A stretch of DNA of 47,942 bases. Origin: Bolinopsis microptera. Lineage: Eukaryota > Ctenophora > Tentaculata > Lobata > Bolinopsidae. Under the pieces are notes generated by a model. It made no database searches. It saw nothing but the letters and a program-made list of their open reading frames with translations, and was not told where the DNA came from. Shown piece by piece: positions 42,271 to 47,942 of the stretch; the stretch's first letter is position 1, and each line of letters opens with the position of its first letter. Location of the stretch: NCBI RefSeq assembly GCF_026151205.1, contig NC_087073.1:11386636-11434577 (forward strand), given 5' to 3'. The position numbers and the translations under genes are program-made.

Positions 42271-42767
42271 GTGGAAGCTAATCTGTACGCTTTTGTGTAC
42301 GCGACAGTAGCTATGAACTGTACCGAGAAGGAGTGGGAGGCTATTTTCCAGGAGTACACTAAGGAATCCCTGCAGAGCAAGCAAAGATATTTTATGAAGG
42401 CGTTAGCGTCCACTTTTAATGTGGACATCGTCAAGAAACTCCTCAAATACACCATGGGTATGTTAAACCTGATAATTCTGTCGTAACTCATACGTACTTG
42501 TTCAGATTTTTGTTCTGATTTTACGATAGTGTTCACATAACGAGTACTGTGCAAATCTCAAGGTCACATGATGATGAACTTGTAAGATTAAAATAATTTG
42601 TTAAACTTTGACACTAACAAAGTTACTGACTCAGATGAGAAGATGATCAGAAGACAAGACGCCAGGATTGTTCTGATGCACATATCTATGGGAAGCTACC
42701 CGGCCAACTACGCTACCTGGAGCTTTCTCAGAGAAAACTAGGCCTTCTTCTATGAAGAGTGAGTCAC

Positions 42768-42822
42768 AACCGGTACACAACCGGTAAACAACCGGTACAC
42801 AACCGGTACACAACCGGTACCC
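42768..42822. repeat. ACAACCGGTAC minisatellite, five units
   Basis: Five copies of ACAACCGGTA(C) lie just after the splice donor of the second pseudogene exon. Copy 1 has one copy at the same place (about 17239). Confidence 0.9.
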
Positions 42823-43202
42823 TACTTAATCTGTAGTGTTATAACACTACACAACCTGGCCAATTTCTCTTAAAGTGCCACTTTTAGTGTGACTTTTAGT
42901 CAAGTTACCAAGTTACTATGGTTGCCAATGATTCTGTACGGCCCAAACTGACCTGAACTTGTAAACATTTTCCCAATAATGATGTTAATAAGGTTTGCAC
43001 ACTTGCAGGTTTGGTCACACTAACTCAGGGTTCGACCTGCTCATAGAATCTGTTATCGGCCAGTTTTACAAAAAGGAAGATATAGATGAAGTTAACAAGT
43101 TCTTTGATAACAAGGACGATTTGGGCAGCATTGAGAGAGGAGTTAAAAAAGGTAACGTTCTTATTTCGTTATTCTTATAACTTGTAATTAATAAGTAATT
43201 AA

Positions 43203-43373
43203 GTGGGCAGGGGGGGGGGTCTTTATGATGAAATTTCTCTCGAAATTGATTTTATAGTTGTTTCTTATAGAGGGGAGTGATACCAAAAGCAGCAGATAGA
43301 TATCCCTCCCCTCTATCAGAAACAACTCAACTTCGAGAGTAATTTCATGAAGACCCCCCTGGCCCCTGCCCCC
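43203..43373. mobile_element. TTAA-flanked MITE in copy 2
   Basis: Inverted ends GTGGGCAGGGGGG and GGGGGCAGGGG, inner arms TTTCATGA/TCATGAAA-like, TTAA on both sides (43199-43202 and 43374-43377). Copy 1 has the empty site near 17638. Probably piggyBac-type. Confidence 0.8.
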
Positions 43374-43651
43374 TTAATCAAGCTGAAATGCTCATACTAC
43401 CTATTGAATATCTCCATGAACATTGAATATTTGGCTATGAATAGTGTGTTCTGTGCTGGTAATAATGTATTTACAACGATTACAACCCAAAATCTAAATA
43501 TCTTCAGAACAATCTAAACCCGTTCAGCAAAAAATGCTGATTTCTAACCTTCTCTACAGGTCTAGAAGCAGCCTCACATCGGAGAGAGTGGTCGAAGAAA
43601 CATAAAGAGTATGCTGGAGGCTGGTTAAAAGTTAACTTCCCCCGAGACTAG

Positions 43652-44636
43652 AGCAGATATCCCGCTCTCCAGTTACAAACTTTCTCTCTCTTCAGTCTTC
43701 ACTTGTCAGCCGACAACATCCAGTTAAAACTTGCCTCATCACTAAAATTGTTGACACCGGAATAATGTAATTGTGTCTGATTTGCGGGACGATTAGGGCT
43801 GTTTTCAGTAGATTATTATAAGTCATTGTCAATTAAAAGAACTCCAAATTAGCGTGCCACGTGATAGGGTAGGTGGTGGACGTTGGATCTGTTAATTAAA
43901 ACATACTCAGTATATTTGAAATGGTGTTAATTTTGTTATTATGTATCAAGAGGAAAAGCGTGTAAATTTGGACAAATTTAGTATTGTAAATTAGGATTGA
44001 TTTGGAAAGCATTCTTATAGCTGACGTATGTTATTAGTAATTTAAATTAGAAGAATAGTTCTTGATTTAATTTAGGAGTGTCCGTTCTGTATCTTCATTC
44101 ACCACAAATGGTTTAACTTAATTTTGCATCCTGTTTTGTTTTAATCTTTGTTTAAATTTGTGTATTATGATGAAATATTTATTCAACTGGCTGGAACAGC
44201 TAAGATTATTTTATCATCGTCGAACCCGCGGAGTGATTTGATTTTAAATTATGAAAGCAGATTCAACGACTAATTTTGACAAACTTAAATTTGTTTAATT
44301 TAGATTTCTGACGGCGACGACATTAGTCGTTGCATCTCAAAGCAAGTGTTAAGCTAGAAGATTCACGAGTTTCTGCGGTTTCAGAAAGTTTTGTTTATTT
44401 TGGATCAAGATGAAATTTTATTTAATTTGTCTTGTTTAGTTTTCTGCAGTTTATTCATTTTGTTGCATTTCCAAATTCTTCCCGATGAAAATAAAGGAAT
44501 TGTAAGTATATTCCTTATTGGATATATTTTGCAGAATCAGGAACATTTTTATTGAATTTGAGTTTAAATTAAAAGTTTTAACCGGTGCTCGAGTAAGCAG
44601 TTCACGAGTGATATTAAACACTCTACACTCGATATA
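43652..44636. other. duplicated 3' flank of the M1 exons
   Basis: Close match to 17924-18877. No additional gene. Confidence 0.5.
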
Positions 44637-44805
44637 AGGGGTCGTTCACATATTACGTAATAACTTTTTGAACAATTTTAACCCCGTCCCCCCTCCGTAA
44701 CCAGTTTTACGCATATCTATTGTGTTAAAATTACGCTAGCGTAATCATTTGGAAACCCCCCTCCCCCTCGGCTGATTAGTGATTACGTAATATGTGAACA
44801 ACCCC
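44637..44805. mobile_element. mariner-type MITE, paralogue of 18878-19046
   Basis: Same ends, interior and TA flanks as the copy-1 element, at the same position within the duplication. Confidence 0.85.
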
Positions 44806-45346
44806 TAATATTAAAATCAGTTCTTGAGGGGTTTAAAAACCACCGTTATGTGAGCTGACGGCACCGGTTCAAATGGATTTATACCGCTAATCTGCTATCT
44901 CTACTACCTTTGGATCAATTCTTGCTATATTTATTTAAATTGATTTTAAATGAAATTTATCTCTATACAAAAATGTATATTTAAATACATACGAATATCA
45001 TGATAAATTGTATAATTTTATGATATTATATTTTATGTTTTATGACACCAGGCTAATTCACAATTTATTTCAGCTTCAATACTGATACAATTTAACATTT
45101 GCAATTGCTAATATAGGGTCACTTCAAACTCGGGAGAGCAATTTGTTTTTATCTCTCAAGACGATGTAAAGCGAACACTATTTCAGTATTTCTGGTATAT
45201 TCTTTCTCTGATGTTTTATTAAGTTGTGGCTCTCGTGTTATATTTGTTGTTTTGAAAATTACAGGGTATAAATTTGTATTTTCTCCAATTTTCATCTAAA
45301 CGCAAAGCATAATTACTCGTTTTAATTTTATGATTAGTTCAATTAG
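44806..45346. other. duplicated non-coding sequence before the foldback element
   Basis: Matches 19047-19590 with small indels. No gene. Confidence 0.5.
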
Positions 45347-46885
45347 CGGTTCTTTTGCGATAGTCAAAACGCGACAACTAGCGCTGGATGGCGACAACTA
45401 GCGCTATCCAGCGCTAGTTGTCGCCATCCAGCGCTAGTTGTCGCTATCCAGCGCTGGATAACGCTGGCCAGCGCAAAATATATATGTTCGATAATTGTCG
45501 CTATCCAGCGCTAGTTGTCGCCATCCAGCGCTAGTTGTCGCCATCCAGCGCTAGTTGTCGCTATCCAGCGCTAGTTATCGAACTGTTTTCTGCGATGGCC
45601 AGTTGCGACAACTAGCGCTGGATAGCGACAACTAGCGCTGGCCAGCGCTGGCCAGAGCTAAGCGATAGCCAGCGCTGGCCAGCGCTGGCCATCGATATCC
45701 AGCGCAAAATTTTTGCGCTATTACTCGTCAGCTAGCGCTGGCCAGCGCTGGCCAGCGCTAGTTGTCGCTATCCAGCGCTAGCCAGCGCTGGCTAGCGCTA
45801 GTTGTCGCTATCCAGCGCTAGCCAGCGCTGGCCAGCGCTAGCCAGCGGTAGCCAGCGCTAGCCAGCGCTAGCCAGCGCAATGTATCAAAGTCATATATTA
45901 CTCGGATGATGATTAATCACTAGCTTTACACTCGACTGTCACGTGACTTTTTAACCCATTCTCTGACTCTAGCTAGTTCTGAACGACTTTTCGAAACCCT
46001 AACCCTCTAATTTGATCCAAACCCTAACCCTAACCCAATCCTTAACAAAAACATATGCTGAAACCCTAACAATAACGAGAAATTAGACTAACTTCCTTAT
46101 ACGGTCATATTACGTGATCGATACATGTACAGTTTTTCGCCAATATCTCGTCAGGAGAGCATTTTAACCCTATGTCATGGGCCCATGGGGGTTGATTCGG
46201 AATTAGCGTCCGAAAATACATCGATTTAAGTTTCAAGTTGGTTACAACCATCGTGGGCCCTTTTAGTCTTAGAACAATCTCGAAGATAGACTGTAGAGTG
46301 ATTTAGCACGCTCGATATTACTATTAGTATTACTCGTCAGCCAGCGCTGGCCAGCGCAATATAGTTGCGATATTACTGAAATTACTCGTCAGCTAGCGCT
46401 GGCCAGCGCTGGCTAGCGCTGGCTAGCGCTGGCTAGCGCTAGCTGACGAGTAATAGCGCAAAAATTTTGCGCTGGACATCGATGGCCTGCGCTGGCCAGC
46501 GCTGGCTATCGCTTAGCGCTGGCCAGCGCGCTAGTTGTCGCTATCCAGCGCTAGTTGTCGCTATCCAGCGCTAGTTATCGAACTGTTTTCTGCGATGACC
46601 AGTTGCGCTGGCCATCGCAAACTATCGCGTGCGACAGTGTCGCATAGCCAGCGACAACTAGCGCTGGATAGCGACAACTAGCGCTGGATGGCGACAACTA
46701 GCGCTGGATGGCGACAACTAGCGCTGGATAGCGACAATTATCGAACATATATATTTTGCGCTGGCCAGCGTTATCCAGCGCTGGATAGCGACAACTAGCG
46801 CTGGATGGCGACAACTAGCGCTGGATAGCGCTAGTTGTCGCCATCCAGCGCTAGTTGTCGCGTTTTGACTATCGCAAAAGAACCC
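45347..46885. mobile_element. foldback element of short palindromic modules, 1.54 kb
   Basis: The ends are long inverted repeats starting GGTTCTTTTGCGATAG, flanked by AATTAG (45341-45346 and 46886-46891; 7 bp if the adjoining C is counted). The arms (to about 45885 and from about 46335) consist almost wholly of interchangeable words GCGCTAG, TTGTCGC, TATCCAGCGC, TGGCCAGCGC, many self-complementary, so each arm can fold on itself as well as on the other arm. The core (45890-46330) is the dispersed repeat also at 19905-20245 and contains CCCTAA-like repeats. Copy 1 lacks the arms at this site. No coding frame. Confidence 0.85.
45995..46036. repeat. degenerate telomere-like AACCCT repeats
   Basis: Several AACCCTAACCC words in the core of the foldback element. 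The copy at 19905-20245 has lost most of them. This is an interstitial repeat, not a chromosome end. Confidence 0.7.
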
Positions 46886-47030
46886 AATTAGCTTCATACT
46901 CGAGAAAATAACAAAATGATTGAAATCTTGAAAAAATGTGAACAGTTACACCGCACATAGATGAGTCACCCGTAGATATTACTAGAACATACAGATCCGT
47001 CTGAAAAAAAATTGATTTTTCAAATTGAGT

Positions 47031-47942
47031 TCAAATCCCGGCCTCCTCTTACACCAATGCACCATGGCTTTAGGTGCAGGTTGCAACTTTAAAAAATACG
47101 AAAAAAAGGAGAAAAGATTGGAGTGATCCTTATTAATCGAACACTCTAACATCGATAAAAACACTTTGATCATCTTAAATTTATTAAATTATTAGGCTTT
47201 CTGTGTAACATATAATCCTGGACCAGGCAAAAGTCCTGCTCACATTGGGACGTCCGCTCGGTTTCTCGATGTAATCCGACTTATATGGTCCTAAATAACA
47301 CTAATTACTCGGGTACACTTTTTCACCAGTGGGGCATTTCTCGGAATCACGCCCTTTTTGACCGCACCCATATCGCGACCCCCACTATAAATTATCTCGG
47401 CTTCTGAGTGAAATACAGACCTCAGGTATGAACCAAAATGTGCCTAAGATGCATGTTTATATGAGTGCTATGAAGATACTTAAGGCCTAATAAGGTACTT
47501 AAGGCCTATAAGAGACTCAGTTTTTGAGAAATCGCCAAAAATCCGATTTTACTATATTAACAGTCTCGCGAGTGGCGATTGATGCACTTATTTCAAGATA
47601 TCTCAGCTTCTGATTGGAGATTAGCGCTCATCTTGGGCATTAAAATGGTCAGAATCATCATATTGAGTGGGGTAGAGCATAGTTTTAAAGTCCAACGTTG
47701 CCTGTTGGTGCCCCCCCCCCCCCCCCGCTGAAAAAAGCGCCCCCCTGTTGGCGCCCCTCCCCTTTTGGCGCCCTTCCCTAAAATTGAACAAATTGGATGA
47801 TTTTAGAGGATACGCTGGTAAAATCTCTAAAAAAGCGTGTGTTCTAGAGCAAAAAGCGCAGTTTTGCTAGTACCGTAGTTAAGTTTTCCAAATTGTCCCA
47901 CATTCAAACAACTAAACGATTTGGCGCCCCCTAAGATTGCAC
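47031..47942. other. repeat-derived non-coding end of window
   Basis: About 47563-47690 is a diverged copy of the repeat at 25195-25320. About 47700-47780 has C runs and GGCGCCC repeats typical of MITE interiors. No gene is supported. Confidence 0.5.

Larger units (their letters stand above)
42271..43651 (+). pseudogene. duplicated C-terminal exons of the M1 aminopeptidase, with nonsense mutation
   Basis: Four exon equivalents (42271-42457, 42635-42758, 43009-43151, 43560-43651) have the same lengths and splice sites as 16760-17923. In the second one the Trp codon of the W-x-F-L-R-E-N-W motif is TAG (42739-42741), and the preceding Asp codon GAC is AGC. There are no upstream M1 exons in this copy, so it cannot encode an enzyme. 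If a transcript from the real gene skipped to these exons it would be truncated there. Confidence 0.88.
20640..47030. repeat. tandem segmental duplication, copy 2, expanded by insertions
   Basis: Paralogous to 11725-19745 in the same orientation. It is stretched to 26 kb mainly by the 17.7-kb element (22156-39876) and the foldback element (45347-46885), with smaller insertions at 41144-41429 and 43203-43373. Paired landmarks are given in the individual entries. The copy lacks the 5' M1 exons and the GPCR gene because the unit begins within the M1 intron. Confidence 0.85.

Noticed and set aside
45995-46036. Chromosome end
   Set aside because: AACCCT repeats are few, degenerate and internal to a foldback element with unique sequence on both sides.

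Overview
The window is animal nuclear DNA: AT-rich, with intron-containing genes that have GT-AG splice sites, an 11.7-kb intron, a rhodopsin-class GPCR with an unusual TM3 motif, a Penelope-like retroelement, LINEs, hAT-, mariner- and TTAA-type MITEs and satellites. An early-branching metazoan, most likely a cnidarian, fits best. This rests on gene style and is not proven.

Layout. 1-3789: a 331-bp satellite array and a 5'-truncated LINE, probably intron of the M1 gene. 3790-17923 (+): the C-terminal half of an M1 aminopeptidase (APN/ERAP type), in two exon blocks (3790-5097 and 16760-17923) around an 11.66-kb intron. That intron holds an 11-bp minisatellite, a hAT-type MITE, a Penelope-like element (-), an intronless GPCR gene (+) and a six-exon gene for an unrecognised 293-aa secreted protein (-). 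About 8 kb (11725-19745), covering the secreted-protein gene and the last four M1 exons, is tandemly duplicated. The second copy starts near 20640 and ends near 47030. In it the M1 exons carry a stop codon, while the secreted-protein gene keeps all six exons open.

The most interesting feature lies in an intron of that second secreted-protein gene. It is a 17.7-kb element (22156-39876) with about 284-bp terminal inverted repeats and a 3-bp AAC duplication, and the matching empty site survives in the first duplicate copy. It carries one eight-exon gene (25557-34387, +, 1467 aa in my model) whose coding phases agree at every junction. The protein has an N-terminal Cys/His motif, a conserved D-Q-A-H-E-Q block, a series of acidic motifs in the order of FEN1/XPG-type nucleases, and a Cys-rich tail. 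No known transposase signature is visible, so this protein is the best candidate for the mobilising enzyme of an apparently undescribed giant DNA transposon. Inside the element are also a nine-unit, 196-bp tandem array next to the gene and two copies of a LINE derivative that seems to lack its reverse transcriptase domain. One of those copies sits in intron 5 with a 13-bp target duplication, and the other carries a nested hAT MITE.

39877-47942: the rest of the second duplicate copy, a 1.54-kb foldback element built of short GCGCTAG/CCAGCGCTGG palindromic modules, and repeat-derived DNA to the end. Target-site duplications and empty sites in the paralogous copy date many insertions relative to the duplication.
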